Positions 1 through 10,921 are shown, numbered from the stretch's first letter. The stretch: 64,000 bases of DNA from Pseudomonas sp. ok272 (GCF_900109995.1 NZ_FOCB01000002.1:514749-578748), one strand, 5' to 3'. The notes: a model not told the origin generated them from the sequence alone. Numbers and translations: made by a program.

Positions 1-866
1 ATCACAACAACCGTGCCGCCTATGTCATGGACACCCTCAGCCTGCACCGGCAATGGGACCTGAACCTGGGGCTGCGCTATGACAGCTACAAAGTCGAAGA
101 CGACGCCCAGCGCAACAACACCCACCTGTGGAACTACCAGGTGGGTGTGGTCTTCAAGCCCCTGCCCAACGGCAGCATCTACCTGTCCTACGGCACCTCG
201 TCCAACCCGTCAGGCGAAACCGCGGGCCAGTCCGGCGGTGCCGATGGCCCGGCGGGCGGCGGCATGAACAATCTGGACCCGGAGAAAGCGCGCAGCATTG
301 AGCTGGGCACCAAGTGGAACGTGTTTGACGAGCGCCTGGCGCTGACCGCTGCGATCTTCAAGACCGAGAAAACCGACGCCCGCTCCTATGACCCGCTCAC
401 TGGCCTCACCGCCCTGACCGGCGATAACGAAGTGACCGGCTTTGAAGTCGGGGCCAATGGCTTTATCACCGACCGTTGGGAGATGTCGGCGGGCTACACC
501 TACCTTGACGCGAAGAACACCAATTACAGCAGCAAGTCGGAGAACTTCGACGGCAACCAGTTGAAGTTCATCGCCCCCAACAGCGCCGCCGTGTGGACCA
601 CCTATGCGCTGACCGACCGCTGGAAGGTCGGCGGCGGGGCCAACTACATGGATGAACGCTACCTGGACGATGCCAACATCCGCACCATCGACGCGTACTG
701 GCGCTATGACGCGATGGTGGCATTCCGGGTCAACAACAACCTGGACCTGCAGTTCAACGTGCTCAACCTGACCGACGAAACCATCTACGACGCCTCCCAC
801 GTAGGCATCTTCGCCACCGTGGCACCCGGTCGTTCGGCAGAGATGACGGCCAGCGTGCGGTTCTGA
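1..866 (+). CDS. TonB-dependent siderophore receptor, C-terminal part (5' end outside window)
   Basis: Outer-membrane ferric-siderophore receptor; only the last part of the beta-barrel is present and the frame is open to the first base, so the gene begins upstream. The visible 280 residues show alternating barrel strands with receptor-type motifs: NLDPEKARSIELGTKW, a strand pair ending FEVGANGFITDRWEMSAGYTYLDA, and NLTDETIYDASH before the terminal strand. The protein ends with an aromatic residue (...ASVRF), as expected of a Bam-inserted barrel. The family takes up ferric siderophores using TonB/ExbBD energy. Without the plug domain the ligand cannot be named; the pattern is of the catecholate/hydroxamate FhuA-Fiu class. 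A strong terminator follows directly. Confidence 0.9.
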   Translation, partial: HNNRAAYVMDTLSLHRQWDLNLGLRYDSYKVEDDAQRNNTHLWNYQVGVVFKPLPNGSIYLSYGTSSNPSGETAGQSGGADGPAGGGMNNLDPEKARSIELGTKWNVFDERLALTAAIFKTEKTDARSYDPLTGLTALTGDNEVTGFEVGANGFITDRWEMSAGYTYLDAKNTNYSSKSENFDGNQLKFIAPNSAAVWTTYALTDRWKVGGGANYMDERYLDDANIRTIDAYWRYDAMVAFRVNNNLDLQFNVLNLTDETIYDASHVGIFATVAPGRSAEMTASVRF

Positions 867-880
867 TCCGCAGCGCCCAT

Positions 881-919
881 AAAAAAACCTGCGAGCGCAC
901 ACGCGCTCGCAGGTTTTTA
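881..919 (+). terminator. Rho-independent terminator after the siderophore receptor
   Basis: Perfect stem AACCTGCGAGCG / CGCTCGCAGGTT with a short CACA loop, flanked by an A-run on the left and a T-run on the right. It lies 15 bases after the receptor stop codon and could work in both directions. Confidence 0.9.
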
Positions 920-1059
920 TGCATCTGAGGGCAGCCTGAACCTCAAACGCCAGATACAAAAAACCCCGGTCTTTCGACCAGGGTCTTTGCTATCGACTCG
1001 AAGTTAACCAATGGTCTTCTTCGTAGCTTCAAGGCGTTCAGTGGGCCTTGAGGCAGATA

Positions 1060-1136
1060 TGGCGCAGCGGACGGGACTCGAACCCGCGACCCCCGGCGTG
1101 ACAGGCCGGTATTCTAACCGACTGAACTACCGCTGC
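1060..1136 (-). tRNA. tRNA-Asp (anticodon GTC), first copy
   Basis: On the minus strand a 77-base cloverleaf with 7-bp acceptor stem GCAGCGG/CCGCTGC, discriminator G and encoded CCA. The anticodon stem CCGGC/GCCGG encloses the loop CTGTCAC, giving anticodon GTC. T-arm GGTTCGAGTCC is canonical. Confidence 0.96.
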
Positions 1137-1232
1137 GTATCGCTTTGAGCTGACGCTCAATTAACTCGTCTGACTGAAACCTTGAAACTTCGGCTTCCAA
1201 TCTCGAACCAGGCAAGCCTGACTCGGAAAATA

Positions 1233-1309
1233 TGGCGCAGCGGACGGGACTCGAACCCGCGACCCCCGGCGTGACAGGCCGGTATTCTAACCGACTGAAC
1301 TACCGCTGC
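1233..1309 (-). tRNA. tRNA-Asp (anticodon GTC), second copy
   Basis: Identical over the mature 77 bases to the copy at 1060-1136, with encoded CCA and anticodon GTC. The 96-base spacer between the copies is not obviously duplicated, so this is a normal tandem tRNA gene pair, probably cotranscribed with the tRNA-Val on the 5' side. Confidence 0.96.
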
Positions 1310-1364
1310 GCGTCGGTGGAGGCTTTTCAGCTTCCATCTTGCTTTCGCAAGACTCTCAAGGAAG

Positions 1365-1440
1365 TGGTGGGTGATGACGGGATCGAACCGCCGACATTCT
1401 GCTTGTAAGGCAGACGCTCTCCCAGCTGAGCTAATCACCC
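1365..1440 (-). tRNA. tRNA-Val (anticodon TAC)
   Basis: Minus-strand 76-base cloverleaf, acceptor GGGTGAT/ATCACCC, discriminator A, encoded CCA. The anticodon stem TCTGC/GCAGA encloses CTTACAA, anticodon TAC. It is the promoter-proximal tRNA of the three. Confidence 0.96.
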
Positions 1441-1589
1441 GTTTGCTTCTCCGAGGCCGCGAAATTTACGCAGATACCGAAGCTAAGTCAATAGCACGGT
1501 TGAAGTTTTTCTGAAAAAGACAAAATCATGTCAGCTTCCAGGAAAGTCCCCCCACGCCAGACCGCCTACCTCGCGGCCCCGCCCCGCCG

Positions 1590-2366
1590 TTACGCGCTAT
1601 AAATCATTTTCTTGGTCATGCCACCGTCGACCACAAACTCCTGGCCCGTGACAAAGCCGGCATTGCGCGACAACAGCCACGCCACCATCGCCGCCACGTC
1701 CTCGACCGTACCGACCCGGCCCGCCGGGTGCTGGGCATGATCGGTATCGCTCAATGGCTCGGCACGCCGCGCCGAAGGGTCGCGGGCATCGATCCAGCCG
1801 GGGCTGACCGCATTGACCCGGATCTCCGGCCCAAGGCTGATCGCCAGCGCATGGGTCAAGGCCAGCAAGCCGCCCTTGCTCGCCGCGTAGGCTTCGGTGT
1901 CCGGCTCTGATTGGCCCGCACGGGTCGATGCCAGGTTGACGATGGCGCCATTGTGGGCACGCAGGTACGGCGCACAGTGCTTGGCCAACAGCATCGGGCC
2001 ACTGAGGTTGACCGCCAGCACCCGGTTCCAGTACGCCAGGTCGAGGCTTTCCAGGGTGATATTGCGCGGGTCAGCCACCGCCGCGTTGCACACCAGCGCA
2101 TCGAGGCGACCGAACTGCCCAAGCACCTCGGCCACGCCCTGGGTCACCTGCTGCTCATCGGCCACGTCCATGCTGATAAACCAGGCATGCTCGCCCAGGG
2201 CCTTGGCCACCCTGGAACCACGCTCGCGATCCAGGTCGGTCAACACCACCTGCCAGCCTTCCGTGATCAGCCAGGCAGCGATCCCCAGGCCAATGCCACG
2301 GGCAGCCCCAGTGACCAGGGCAACCCGGCCATTGGACTCGCCAACGGGCGCAGACAACTCGATCAC
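1590..2366 (-). CDS. SDR family oxidoreductase
   Basis: Classical short-chain dehydrogenase/reductase of 258 residues. Visible motifs: [12 protein letters not shown] (TGxxxGxG cofactor site, about residues 20-31), NAA in place of NAG after the fourth strand, Ser in LASTR, and catalytic YAASK. The C-terminus has the usual [13 protein letters not shown]. The start codon overlaps the stop of metZ by four bases, so it is translated with that gene. The substrate cannot be told; position behind metZ is conserved in Pseudomonas but does not by itself imply a methionine role. Confidence 0.88.
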   Translation of the reverse strand: MIELSAPVGESNGRVALVTGAARGIGLGIAAWLITEGWQVVLTDLDRERGSRVAKALGEHAWFISMDVADEQQVTQGVAEVLGQFGRLDALVCNAAVADPRNITLESLDLAYWNRVLAVNLSGPMLLAKHCAPYLRAHNGAIVNLASTRAGQSEPDTEAYAASKGGLLALTHALAISLGPEIRVNAVSPGWIDARDPSARRAEPLSDTDHAQHPAGRVGTVEDVAAMVAWLLSRNAGFVTGQEFVVDGGMTKKMIYSA

Positions 2367-3574
2367 AACGCCGCCAGACCGCGCGCCAGGTCCGCTTGCA
2401 GGTCGGCCAAGTCTTCCAGGCCGACCGCGACACGGATCAAGCTGTCACGAATCCCGGCCGCCTCACGCTCTTGCGGCGCCAGGCGGCCGTGGGAGGTGGT
2501 GCTCGGATGGGTAATGGTGGTCTTGCTGTCACCCAGGTTGGCGGTGATCGAAATCAGCCGGGTCGCGTCGATGAAGCGCCAGGCGCCCTCTTTGCCCCCC
2601 TTGACCTCGAAACTCACCACCGCGCCGAAACCTTTCTGCTGGCGCTGGGCCAGTTCGTGCTGCGGATGACTCTTGAGGCCGGCGTAGTGCACTTTCTCGA
2701 TACCGTCCTGCTGCTCCAGCCACTCGGCCAGTTGCTGGGCATTGGCGCAGTGCGCTTTCATCCGCAGGCTCAGGGTTTCGAGGCCCTTGAGGAAGATCCA
2801 GGCATTGAACGGGCTCAAGGTGGGTCCGGCGGTGCGCAGGAAGCCGACGATTTCCTTCATCTGCTCGCTGCGCCCGGCCACCACGCCCCCCATGCAACGG
2901 CCCTGGCCGTCGATGAACTTGGTCGCCGAATGCACCACCACGTCGGCACCCAGCTTCAGCGGCTGCTGCAAGGCCGGCGTGCAGAAGCAGTTGTCGACCA
3001 CCAGCATCGCGCCCTTGGCGTGTGCCACTTCGGCCAACGCGGCGATGTCCACCAGTTCGGCCAGCGGGTTGGAGGGCGACTCGACGAACAGCAACTTGGT
3101 GTTGGCCTTGATCGCCGCGTCCCAGCCGGACAGGTCCGCCAGGGGCACGTAGTCGACTTCGATGCCAAAGCGCTTGAAGTACTTCTCGAACAGGCTGATG
3201 GTCGAGCCAAACACGCTGCGCGAGACCAGCACATGGTCGCCGGCGCTGCACAGGCTCATCACCACCGCCAGGATAGCTGCCATGCCGGTAGCCGTGGCCA
3301 CGGCCTGCTCGGCACCTTCGAGCGCAGCAATGCGCTCTTCGAAGGCGCGAACGGTCGGGTTGGTATAGCGCGAGTAGACATTGCCCGGCACTTCGCCGGC
3401 AAAGCGCGCCGCGGCATCGGCCGCGGTACGGAACACATAGCTTGAGGTGAAGAACATTGGCTCACCGTGCTCCCCCTCGGGGGTACGGTGCTGACCGGCG
3501 CGGACGGCCAGGGTATCGAACGCTACACCATCGAGGTCGCTGTCCAGCCGACCGGCATCCCAATCCTGACTCAT
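2363..3574 (-). CDS. metZ: O-succinylhomoserine sulfhydrylase
   Basis: PLP enzyme of the Cys/Met metabolism family that makes homocysteine from O-succinylhomoserine and sulfide (direct sulfhydrylation route of Pseudomonas methionine synthesis). 403 residues. Seen: YSRYTNPTV near residue 60, the phosphate-binding stretch [19 protein letters not shown], and the Schiff-base lysine in [12 protein letters not shown]. The start is placed at the ATG giving [13 protein letters not shown], which matches the family's usual N-terminus and has AAGGAG 8 bases upstream; an in-frame extension to 3622 lacks that support. It lies downstream of purF on the same strand and overlaps the following SDR. Confidence 0.95.
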   Translation of the reverse strand: MSQDWDAGRLDSDLDGVAFDTLAVRAGQHRTPEGEHGEPMFFTSSYVFRTAADAAARFAGEVPGNVYSRYTNPTVRAFEERIAALEGAEQAVATATGMAAILAVVMSLCSAGDHVLVSRSVFGSTISLFEKYFKRFGIEVDYVPLADLSGWDAAIKANTKLLFVESPSNPLAELVDIAALAEVAHAKGAMLVVDNCFCTPALQQPLKLGADVVVHSATKFIDGQGRCMGGVVAGRSEQMKEIVGFLRTAGPTLSPFNAWIFLKGLETLSLRMKAHCANAQQLAEWLEQQDGIEKVHYAGLKSHPQHELAQRQQKGFGAVVSFEVKGGKEGAWRFIDATRLISITANLGDSKTTITHPSTTSHGRLAPQEREAAGIRDSLIRVAVGLEDLADLQADLARGLAAL

Positions 3575-3623
3575 GCTGTCACTCCTTGCCCTGCTCTTGA
3601 TAGAAAAGCCCGATAGATACAAA

Positions 3624-3643
3624 ACCGGCCCCTCAGGGCCGGT
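3624..3643 (-). terminator. Probable terminator or attenuator between purF and metZ
   Basis: Stem ACCGGCCC / GGGCCGGT with a TGAG loop; on the minus strand it is followed by TTTTGTAT. It sits 6 bases past the purF stop and upstream of the metZ start, so it would end purF transcription or reduce readthrough into metZ. The T-run is short. Confidence 0.6.
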
Positions 3644-3649
3644 AGAAAC

Positions 3650-5155
3650 TCAGTTGTTGTACAGACCGATGATCTCGCTGACCACCTGCGTCTTGACCTT
3701 GGAGGCATCATTGCGCGCCTGCTCGATCTTGTTCAGGTAAGCCTCGTCGACATCACCGGTGACGTACTTGCCATCGAACACCGCGCAGTCGAAGTGCTCG
3801 ATCTTGATCTTGCCGCCGCCAACCGCTTCGATCAAGTCAGGCAGGTCCTGATAGATCAACCAGTCGGCGCCGATCAAATCGGCCACGTCCTGGGTCGAAC
3901 GATTGTGGGCGATCAGCTCATGCGCGCTCGGCATGTCGATGCCATACACGTTCGGGTAACGCACCGCCGGTGCCGCGGAGCAGAAGTAGACATTCTTGGC
4001 GCCGGCTTCGCGGGCCATCTGGATGATCTGCTTGCAGGTGGTGCCGCGTACGATGGAGTCGTCGACCAGCATCACGTTCTTGCCGCGGAACTCCAGTTCG
4101 ATGGCGTTGAGCTTCTGGCGCACGGATTTTTTCCGCGCCGCCTGGCCCGGCATGATGAAGGTCCGGCCGATGTAGCGGTTCTTCACGAAGCCTTCGCGGA
4201 ACTTCACCCCCAGGTGATTCGCCAGCTCCAGTGCCGCGGTGCGGCTGGTGTCCGGGATCGGGATGACCACGTCGATGTCGTGCTCGGGACGCTCGCGCAG
4301 GATCTTCTCGGCGAGCTTCTCGCCCATGCGCAGGCGAGCCTTGTAGACCGAGACGCCATCGATGATCGAATCCGGGCGCGCCAGGTAGACGTGTTCGAAG
4401 ATGCACGGGGTCAGGGACGGGTTGGTCGCGCACTGACGGGTGTGCAGCTTGCCCTCTTCAGTGATGTAGACCGCTTCGCCCGGTGCCAGGTCGCGGATCA
4501 GGGTGAAGCCCAGGACATCGAGGGAAACGCTTTCGGAGGCGATCATGTACTCGACGCCTTCGTCGGTGTGACGCTGGCCGAACACGATCGGACGAATGCC
4601 ATGCGGGTCGCGGAAACCGACGATACCGTAGCCGGTGATCATCGCCACCACCGCGTAGCCACCGACGCAACGGTTGTGCACGTCAGTGACGGCCGCGAAC
4701 ACGTCTTCTTCGGTTGGCTGCAACTTGCCGCGCTGGGCCAGTTCGTGCGCGAACACGTTGAGCAGCACTTCCGAATCGGAGTTGGTGTTGACGTGGCGCA
4801 GGTCGGATTCGTAAATCTCCTTGGCCAGTTGTTCAACGTTGGTCAAGTTACCGTTGTGCGCCAGGGTGATGCCATACGGCGAGTTGACGTAGAACGGTTG
4901 AGCTTCAGCCGACGTTGAGCTGCCGGCAGTCGGATAACGCACATGGCCAATGCCCATGTGGCCGACCAGGCGTTGCATGTGACGTTGTTGAAACACGTCA
5001 CGAACCAAGCCATTGTCCTTGCGCAGGAATAACCGGCCGTCATGGCTGGTCACGATACCGGCAGCGTCCTGGCCGCGGTGTTGGAGGACGGTTAGCGCGT
5101 CATACAGCGCCTGATTGACGTTCGACTTACCGACGATACCGACGATGCCACACAT
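3650..5155 (-). CDS. purF: Amidophosphoribosyltransferase (first step of purine synthesis)
   Basis: Makes 5-phosphoribosylamine from PRPP and glutamine. 501 residues. The start is set at the ATG giving MCGIVGIVG, because Cys2 must become the N-terminal nucleophile of the class II glutamine amidotransferase domain; an in-frame ATG nine bases earlier would block this. The N-terminal Ntn domain covers about 1-235 ([16 protein letters not shown]). The PRPP motif [14 protein letters not shown] lies near residue 365. It follows cvpA by 41 bases, the usual arrangement in gamma-proteobacteria. Confidence 0.97.
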   Translation of the reverse strand: MCGIVGIVGKSNVNQALYDALTVLQHRGQDAAGIVTSHDGRLFLRKDNGLVRDVFQQRHMQRLVGHMGIGHVRYPTAGSSTSAEAQPFYVNSPYGITLAHNGNLTNVEQLAKEIYESDLRHVNTNSDSEVLLNVFAHELAQRGKLQPTEEDVFAAVTDVHNRCVGGYAVVAMITGYGIVGFRDPHGIRPIVFGQRHTDEGVEYMIASESVSLDVLGFTLIRDLAPGEAVYITEEGKLHTRQCATNPSLTPCIFEHVYLARPDSIIDGVSVYKARLRMGEKLAEKILRERPEHDIDVVIPIPDTSRTAALELANHLGVKFREGFVKNRYIGRTFIMPGQAARKKSVRQKLNAIELEFRGKNVMLVDDSIVRGTTCKQIIQMAREAGAKNVYFCSAAPAVRYPNVYGIDMPSAHELIAHNRSTQDVADLIGADWLIYQDLPDLIEAVGGGKIKIEHFDCAVFDGKYVTGDVDEAYLNKIEQARNDASKVKTQVVSEIIGLYNN

Positions 5156-5196
5156 GCGACGCAACCCCTACTTAATAAAACTGAACTGAACACGAC

Positions 5197-5757
5197 TCAC
5201 TGCGGCGTTTTGGCCGTCGGCAAGAGGTGTTCCTTGAACGGTATCTCAGCGGGTACGCTGATACCGCTGGCCAGCCACTGACTGCTCCACCCCAATATGA
5301 GGTTCTTGGACCAGTCTGCAACCAATAGAAATTGTGGCACGAGCCTCGACTCTTGCCACCATGAGTCCTGCTGTACCGGCCCCAGGCTCAACAGCCCGAC
5401 GGCAGTGACCACCAGCAACGCGCCACGCGCGGCGCCAAAGGCCATGCCCAGGAATCGATCGGTCCCGGACAGGCCGGTGACGCGAATCAGTTCGCCGATA
5501 AGATAATTGATCATTGCGCCGACCAGGAGGGTGGCGACAAACAAGATTGCACAGCCCGCGATCACGCGTGCCGACGGGGTTTCGATGTATCCGGCGAGGT
5601 ACTGGGACAGTGAGCCACCAAACATCCAGGCAACGACTCCTGCGATGATCCAGGTCACCAGCGATAATGCTTCCTTGACGAAGCCGCGGCTCAAACTGAT
5701 CAAAGCGGAGATGGCGATAATTGCAACGATCGCCCAGTCAACCCAGGTAAATGGCAC
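5197..5757 (-). CDS. cvpA: CvpA family inner-membrane protein
   Basis: 186 residues beginning MPFTWVDWAIVAIIAISALISLSRG, with four hydrophobic segments (about 5-25, 30-48, 65-88, 100-122) and the family motif GFVKEALSL. CvpA is required for colicin V production in E. coli and has a wider, poorly defined role in envelope homeostasis. Conserved place directly upstream of purF. Confidence 0.93.
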   Translation of the reverse strand: MPFTWVDWAIVAIIAISALISLSRGFVKEALSLVTWIIAGVVAWMFGGSLSQYLAGYIETPSARVIAGCAILFVATLLVGAMINYLIGELIRVTGLSGTDRFLGMAFGAARGALLVVTAVGLLSLGPVQQDSWWQESRLVPQFLLVADWSKNLILGWSSQWLASGISVPAEIPFKEHLLPTAKTPQ

Positions 5758-5854
5758 AGTGCAGCCTACAGACGGATAAGGCGGCGCATTTTAGCAGAGC
5801 CCATGGCTATCGGTAAGCTGCGATTTACAGTGGATTTCATGTTTGCCGGGAGTT

Positions 5855-6496
5855 TCAGCCACGCTCAGGCTGGAAGCGCACCACAAAACCCTTCAGGTTC
5901 TGCTGGCGGCCCAACAGATCACGCAGGCGATCCGCCTCGGCGCGCTCGATCAGCGGTCCGACGAACACCCGGTTTTTACCATCGGCCGAGCGAATGTAAG
6001 CGTTGTAGCCCTGGCTGCGCAGGGTTTTCTGCAAGCTTTCAGCGCTCTCGCGGCTCGACAGGCTGGCCAGTTGCACCGACCAACTGATCGACAGGCCATT
6101 GGCATCGACGCGACTGGGCGTGGTGTCCGGCTTGCTCGGCGCCGCGGGGGCTGGCGCAGGCACTGGCTTGGGCGCTGGCGGCGCTACCGGCTTGACCACC
6201 GGGGCCGGCGCGACAGGTGCAGTCGGCGGCACTGGGGTCGCGGGCGCCTGCTCCATGGCGATCTCATCATCGGTGGGCACCGGCTCCTGCGGCAGGGCTT
6301 GCGGCTCTGGAACCACCACGGGCTCGACCTGCACTTGAGGCAGGGCCGGGACCGGAGGCGCAGACGGGGCCTGGACAACCACTTGACGCTGCTCGTCCTC
6401 CCGGGAGAACAGCATGGGCAGGAAGATCACCGCCAGGGCCACCAACACCAGCGCCCCCACCATCCGTTGTTTGTACGCGTTATCCAGCAAAGCCAT
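5855..6496 (-). CDS. dedD: SPOR-domain cell-division protein (DedD-like)
   Basis: 213 residues: short cytoplasmic start, one membrane segment (about 13-30, VGALVLVALAVIFLPMLF), a long proline/alanine-rich linker, and a C-terminal SPOR domain (about 138-212, WSVQLASLSSRESAESLQ...RVFVGPLIERAEADRLRD...GFVVRFQP). SPOR domains bind denuded septal peptidoglycan. The start chosen is [14 protein letters not shown], the conserved DedD N-terminus, overlapping the end of folC by 17 bases; a longer in-frame form lies wholly inside folC and was not used. Confidence 0.9.
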   Translation of the reverse strand: MALLDNAYKQRMVGALVLVALAVIFLPMLFSREDEQRQVVVQAPSAPPVPALPQVQVEPVVVPEPQALPQEPVPTDDEIAMEQAPATPVPPTAPVAPAPVVKPVAPPAPKPVPAPAPAAPSKPDTTPSRVDANGLSISWSVQLASLSSRESAESLQKTLRSQGYNAYIRSADGKNRVFVGPLIERAEADRLRDLLGRQQNLKGFVVRFQPERG

Positions 6497-7787
6497 TTGC
6501 AGCGTCCTCCGTGGAGCGCCGAGCCAACCATTGAAGGGCCTCGGCAACACAAAAAAATGATCCGAACAACAGAATCTCGTCGTCTTCGCTGGCCTGTGCG
6601 CTCTGCCCTTCCAGGGCATCGGCCACGCTGGCATAGGCCGTCACCGAAGCACCGACCCGCTGCAACGCTGCCTGCAGATCCGCCGCCGGGCGCGTGCGCG
6701 TAGAATCGAGGGGCGCCACCGCCCAGTGCTCGACACTACCACTCAATTCACCGACAACTCCATCAAGATCCTTGTCCGCCAGCAACCCGAAGACCGCCAG
6801 GCGCCGACCGAGCACCGGACGCATCGCCAAGCGCCGCGCCAGATACTCGGCGGCATGGGGATTGTGCCCGACATCGAGCATCAGGTTCAGCCGCTTGCCG
6901 TGCCAGGTGAACGAGCGGCGATCCAGGCGCCCCACGACTTTCGTGGCCTGCAGCGCCGCAACCAGCTGTTCGGCCTGCCACGGCAAGCCCAGCAACGCAT
7001 AGGCCTGCAATGCCAGTGCAGCGTTTTCCATCGGCAGGTCGAGCAGCGGCAAGTCGCGCAGCTCGATAACCTGCCCCTGCGAGTCGACGCCGCGCCACTG
7101 CCAGTGATGCTCGGTGATGCCCAGGTCGAAATCGCGCCCACGCAGGAAAAATGGGCAATTGAGCTCGCGCACCTTGTCCAGAAGGGGTTGGGGAGGATTG
7201 AGATCACCGCACAGCGCAGGCTTGCCCTGGCGGAAAATGCCGGCCTTTTCATAGGCCACCAATTCGCGGGTATCACCCAGGTAGTCGACGTGATCCACGC
7301 CGATACTGGTGACCAGCGCCACATCGGCGCCCACCAGGTTCACCGTATCCAGGCGCCCGCCCAGGCCGACTTCCAGCACCACGGCATCCAGGTTGGCCCG
7401 CTCGAACAGCCAGAACGCCGCCAGGGTGCCCATCTCGAAGTAGGTCAGGGACGTTTCGCCACGCCCGGCCTCAAGCGCGGCGAAGGCTTCGCACAACTGC
7501 TCGTCGGTGGCTTGCACGCCATTGAGTTGCACCCGCTCGTTGTAATCGAGCAAGTGCGGGGAACTGTAGACCCCAACGCTCAGGCCCTGCGCACGCAGCA
7601 GCGAAGCTACGAAGGCACAGGTAGAGCCTTTGCCGTTGGTACCGGTGACCGTGATCACCCGAGGCGCCGGCTTGCCCAATCCCATCCGGGACGCTACCTC
7701 TTGCGAGCGCGCAAGCCCCATGTCGATGGCTGACGGATGCAACTGCTCAAGGTAGGCGAGCCAGTCGCCAAGGGTACGTTCGGTCAT
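6480..7787 (-). CDS. folC: Bifunctional tetrahydrofolate synthase/dihydrofolate synthase
   Basis: Adds glutamate to dihydropteroate and to folates. 435 residues. P-loop [13 protein letters not shown] near residue 45; [36 protein letters not shown] with the loop residues that bind Mg-ATP; the C-terminal half carries LDVGHNPHA. It starts four bases inside the end of accD and overlaps dedD, so accD-folC-dedD form one transcription unit. Confidence 0.96.
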   Translation of the reverse strand: MTERTLGDWLAYLEQLHPSAIDMGLARSQEVASRMGLGKPAPRVITVTGTNGKGSTCAFVASLLRAQGLSVGVYSSPHLLDYNERVQLNGVQATDEQLCEAFAALEAGRGETSLTYFEMGTLAAFWLFERANLDAVVLEVGLGGRLDTVNLVGADVALVTSIGVDHVDYLGDTRELVAYEKAGIFRQGKPALCGDLNPPQPLLDKVRELNCPFFLRGRDFDLGITEHHWQWRGVDSQGQVIELRDLPLLDLPMENAALALQAYALLGLPWQAEQLVAALQATKVVGRLDRRSFTWHGKRLNLMLDVGHNPHAAEYLARRLAMRPVLGRRLAVFGLLADKDLDGVVGELSGSVEHWAVAPLDSTRTRPAADLQAALQRVGASVTAYASVADALEGQSAQASEDDEILLFGSFFCVAEALQWLARRSTEDAANGFAG

Positions 7788-8704
7788 AGGTTGGCAGGTG
7801 CCGGCGGAACGATGATGGCTTCGACAGGCGCGGCAACGAACTCGGGGGTAGGCAGGCCCATCAGTTGGGCCAGCAGGTTACCGATACGTGGACGCAGTTC
7901 CTGGCGGGCGATGATCATGTCGATCGCACCGTGCTCCAGCAGGAACTCGCTGCGCTGGAAGCCTTCCGGCAGTTTTTCGCGCACGGTCTGCTCGATCACA
8001 CGCGGACCGGCAAAGCCGATCAGCGCCTTTGGCTCGCCGATGATCACGTCGCCGAGCATCGCCAGACTGGCGGAAACGCCGCCGTAGACCGGATCCGTCA
8101 GCACCGAGATAAAGGGGATGCCTTCTTCGCGCAGACGCGCCAGTACCGCGGAGGTCTTGGCCATTTGCATCAGCGAGATCAGGGCTTCCTGCATCCGCGC
8201 ACCACCGGAGGCCGCGAAGCAGATCATCGGGCAGCGATTTTCCAGCGCGTAGTTGGCGGCACGCACGAAGCGCTCACCGACGATGGCCCCCATCGACCCG
8301 CCCATGAAAGAGAATTCGAAGGCCGACACCACGACCGGCATGCCCAGCAAGGTGCCGCTCATGGAAATCAGCGCGTCTTTCTCGCCGGTCTGCTTCTGGG
8401 CAGCCACCAGGCGATCCTTGTACTTCTTGCTGTCGCGGAACTTCAGGCGGTCGACCGGCTCCAGCTCGGCGCCCAATTCCTCGCGACCTTCGGCATCCAG
8501 GAAGATATCGATGCGTGCACGTGCGCCGATGCGCATGTGATGGTTGCACTTGGGGCAAACGTCCAGGGTCTTTTCCAGCTCCGGACGATACAACACCGCC
8601 TCGCAGGACGGACACTTGTGCCACAGACCTTCAGGGACCGAGCTTTTCTTCACCTCGGAACGCATGATCGAAGGGATCAGTTTGTCTACCAACCAGTTGC
8701 TCAT
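7784..8704 (-). CDS. accD: Acetyl-CoA carboxylase carboxyltransferase subunit beta
   Basis: Beta half of the carboxyltransferase that makes malonyl-CoA for fatty acid synthesis. 306 residues. The N-terminal zinc finger is seen as CPSC (about 28-31) and CPKC (about 50-53), followed by the crotonase-like fold with [13 protein letters not shown] and [19 protein letters not shown] stands before the ATG. The 268-base gap toward trpF holds no gene that I can support. Confidence 0.97.
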   Translation of the reverse strand: MSNWLVDKLIPSIMRSEVKKSSVPEGLWHKCPSCEAVLYRPELEKTLDVCPKCNHHMRIGARARIDIFLDAEGREELGAELEPVDRLKFRDSKKYKDRLVAAQKQTGEKDALISMSGTLLGMPVVVSAFEFSFMGGSMGAIVGERFVRAANYALENRCPMICFAASGGARMQEALISLMQMAKTSAVLARLREEGIPFISVLTDPVYGGVSASLAMLGDVIIGEPKALIGFAGPRVIEQTVREKLPEGFQRSEFLLEHGAIDMIIARQELRPRIGNLLAQLMGLPTPEFVAAPVEAIIVPPAPANL

Positions 8705-8972
8705 GCTTTCTTTCTCCAGTACCGACGCCCGAACGCTCTGGTTCGCAGCCCCGCGTATGCCCTTGAGCTAAATTCATGTGTGCGGCGATGATCACGTCGC
8801 TGAGACGGTCGGCCTGTTCGCCAGGACCTGCCTGCAACGCTCGTATCCTCAGCCATCCAGACAACCTGCGCGATGCGGCTGCCACTTCGGTTTCGGCCCG
8901 CCCGTAAGCGGTGCCTGCCTGCTTTATACAGTGCATGTGTGGACGGCGGCAGTCTGCCAGCCGTCACATCGG

Positions 8973-9596
8973 CTACCGGCTGCTACGCACAGCCTGCATG
9001 AACCGGTGAATCTTGGCGTGATCCTTGATGCCCTTGCCTTGCTCCACCCCGCCACTGACGTCGACCGCATAAGGTTGCACCTGGGTGACGGCCTGCGCCA
9101 CGTTGTCCGGGGTCAACCCGCCCGCGAGGATAATCGGCTTGCTCAAGCCCACCGGTATCAGTGACCAGTCAAACGCCTCGCCAGTTCCACCGGGAACCCC
9201 TTCGACGTAGGTGTCGAGCAGAATGCCACTGGCAGTCGGATAGGCCCGGCAAGCAGCGTCGATATCGTCACCGGCCTTGACCCGCAACGCTTTGATGTAC
9301 GGTCGGTGCCAGCCTTCGCAGTCCGCCGCGACTTCATCGCCATGAAACTGCAACAGATCCAACGGCACTGCATCGAGTATTTCGCCCAGCTCGCAACGGC
9401 TGGCATTGACGAACAAGCCCACGGTGGTCACGAACGGTGGCAGCGCGGCGATAATCGCCCGTGCCTGCTGCACCGTGACCGCCCGTGGGCTCTTGGCGTA
9501 GAACACAAACCCGATGGCGTCCGCCCCGGCCTCGACCGCCGCCAGCGCATCTTCAATGCGGGTAATCCCACAGATTTTGCTGCGAACGGCTGGCAT
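8973..9596 (-). CDS. trpF: Phosphoribosylanthranilate isomerase
   Basis: Third step of tryptophan synthesis, a monofunctional TIM barrel of 207 residues. Motifs: KICGITR (catalytic Cys) near residue 7, LQFHGDE, LDTY, and the C-terminal [10 protein letters not shown] and [14 protein letters not shown]. Pseudomonas keeps trpF apart from trpC, with truA upstream and accD downstream, as here. Confidence 0.96.
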   Translation of the reverse strand: MPAVRSKICGITRIEDALAAVEAGADAIGFVFYAKSPRAVTVQQARAIIAALPPFVTTVGLFVNASRCELGEILDAVPLDLLQFHGDEVAADCEGWHRPYIKALRVKAGDDIDAACRAYPTASGILLDTYVEGVPGGTGEAFDWSLIPVGLSKPIILAGGLTPDNVAQAVTQVQPYAVDVSGGVEQGKGIKDHAKIHRFMQAVRSSR

Positions 9597-9659
9597 ATCG
9601 TTGGAACCTCAGGGCAAATCCGGGAAAGTCCCGGATGGTAGCAAAAGCATTCGAGGGCG

Positions 9660-10484
9660 TCAGCCGTCAAGTTCCGTGAAACCGGTCAAGAAGTGCGGCC
9701 CAATGTAACGCTCGGGCAACGGGAACTCCTCGCGGTACTCGACCTGTACCAGGTACAGCCCGTATGGGTGCGCCGTGACCCCGCCGGTCCGACGAATGCG
9801 GCTCTCCAGCACTTCCTTGGCCCATTCCACCGGACGTTCGCCGGTACCGATGGTCATCAATACCCCGGCAATGTTACGCACCATGTGGTGCAGGAACGCA
9901 CTGGCACGGATGTCCAGCACGATCATCTTGCCGTGGCGGGTGACGCGCAGGTGGTGGATTTCCTTGATCGGCGACTTGGCCTGGCACTGCCCTGCACGGA
10001 AGGCGCTGAAGTCATGCACACCAAGCAGGTGCCGGGCCGCCTCGGCCATGCGCTCGGCATCCAGCGGACGGTGGTTCCAGGTGATTTCCTGGTTGAGGTG
10101 CGCCGGGCGAATCTGATCGTTGTAGATCACATAGCGATAGCGCCGGGCAATTGCCTTGTAGCGCGCGTGAAAGTGCGCCGGCATGACCCTGGCCCAACTG
10201 ACGCTGACATCGTGGGGCAAGTTGATGTTGGCCCCCATGACCCACGCCTTGAGTGAGCGCTCGGCCTGGGTGTCGAAATGCACCACCTGGCCACAGGCAT
10301 GCACGCCGGCATCCGTGCGCCCGGCACAATGCAGGGACACGGGCGAGTCGGCGACCTTGGACAAGGCCTCTTCCAGGGTTTGCTGCACAGTGAGCACCCC
10401 GGACGCTTGGCGCTGCCAGCCGCGATAACGCGAGCCTTTGTATTCAACGCCCAGTGCGATCCGGTAAAAGCCGTCGGCGGCCAT
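9660..10484 (-). CDS. truA: tRNA pseudouridine(38-40) synthase
   Basis: Modifies U38-U40 in the anticodon arm of many tRNAs. 274 residues from the ATG at 10484 (MAADGFYRIALGVEYKGS). The catalytic Asp is in AGRTDAGVHACGQVVHFD; the C-terminal half has SFRA-like FSAFRAGQC and FLHHMVRNIAGVL. A TTG start at 10541 would add 19 residues; neither start has a strong Shine-Dalgarno sequence, so the N-terminus is uncertain. Confidence 0.94.
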   Translation of the reverse strand: MAADGFYRIALGVEYKGSRYRGWQRQASGVLTVQQTLEEALSKVADSPVSLHCAGRTDAGVHACGQVVHFDTQAERSLKAWVMGANINLPHDVSVSWARVMPAHFHARYKAIARRYRYVIYNDQIRPAHLNQEITWNHRPLDAERMAEAARHLLGVHDFSAFRAGQCQAKSPIKEIHHLRVTRHGKMIVLDIRASAFLHHMVRNIAGVLMTIGTGERPVEWAKEVLESRIRRTGGVTAHPYGLYLVQVEYREEFPLPERYIGPHFLTGFTELDG

Positions 10485-10611
10485 TTCGGCAGCCGGGTTG
10501 TCTATGTTTGCCAAGGGGTAACAGCCTGCTGATGTACGCAAAGGCGGGCATTATAAGGCCGTGCGCGAGAGACGCCATGTTCGCGGTGTTTTTTGTTCAC
10601 CCTCAAACAGC

Positions 10612-10914
10612 TGTGGGAGCAACTGTCTTAGCCATGCCGCTCGTCACCGCCATCGCGAGCAGGAATCTGGGTTGAGCCCGTAGGAGCGAGGCTTGCCCGC
10701 GAACCGGCCAGTCCATCCAACATCAATGTCGTCAGGTTTACCGCCTTCGCGGGCAAGCCTCGCTCCTACAAGGAATCCGAGTCTGACACGGGATGGGTGT
10801 TCACCGTGGACCAGGGTGGGAGCGGGCTTGCTCGCGAAAGGGATGCCAGCCTCAACATCAAGGTTGAATGACAAACTGATTTCGCGAGCAAGCCCGCTCC
10901 CACAGGGATTACCG
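10612..10914. repeat. Composite REP element between truA and fimV
   Basis: Three REP-type palindromes with conserved filler. It opens GTGGGAGCAACTGTCTTAGC and continues through CGCTCGTCACCGCCATCGCG, an inverted pair of GTAGGAGCGAGGCTTGCCCG units, and ACCGTGGACCAGGGTGGGAG. The same filler recurs near 34814, 35148, 39949 and, inverted, near 59341. No gene is seen in the 437-base gap. Confidence 0.85.
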
Positions 10915-10921
10915 CTGTTGG

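Noticed and set aside
1060..1309. Duplicated tRNA-Asp genes as an attachment site of an integrated element
   Set aside because: The copies are full tRNA genes in an ordinary tRNA cluster and no integrase or foreign DNA lies beside them.
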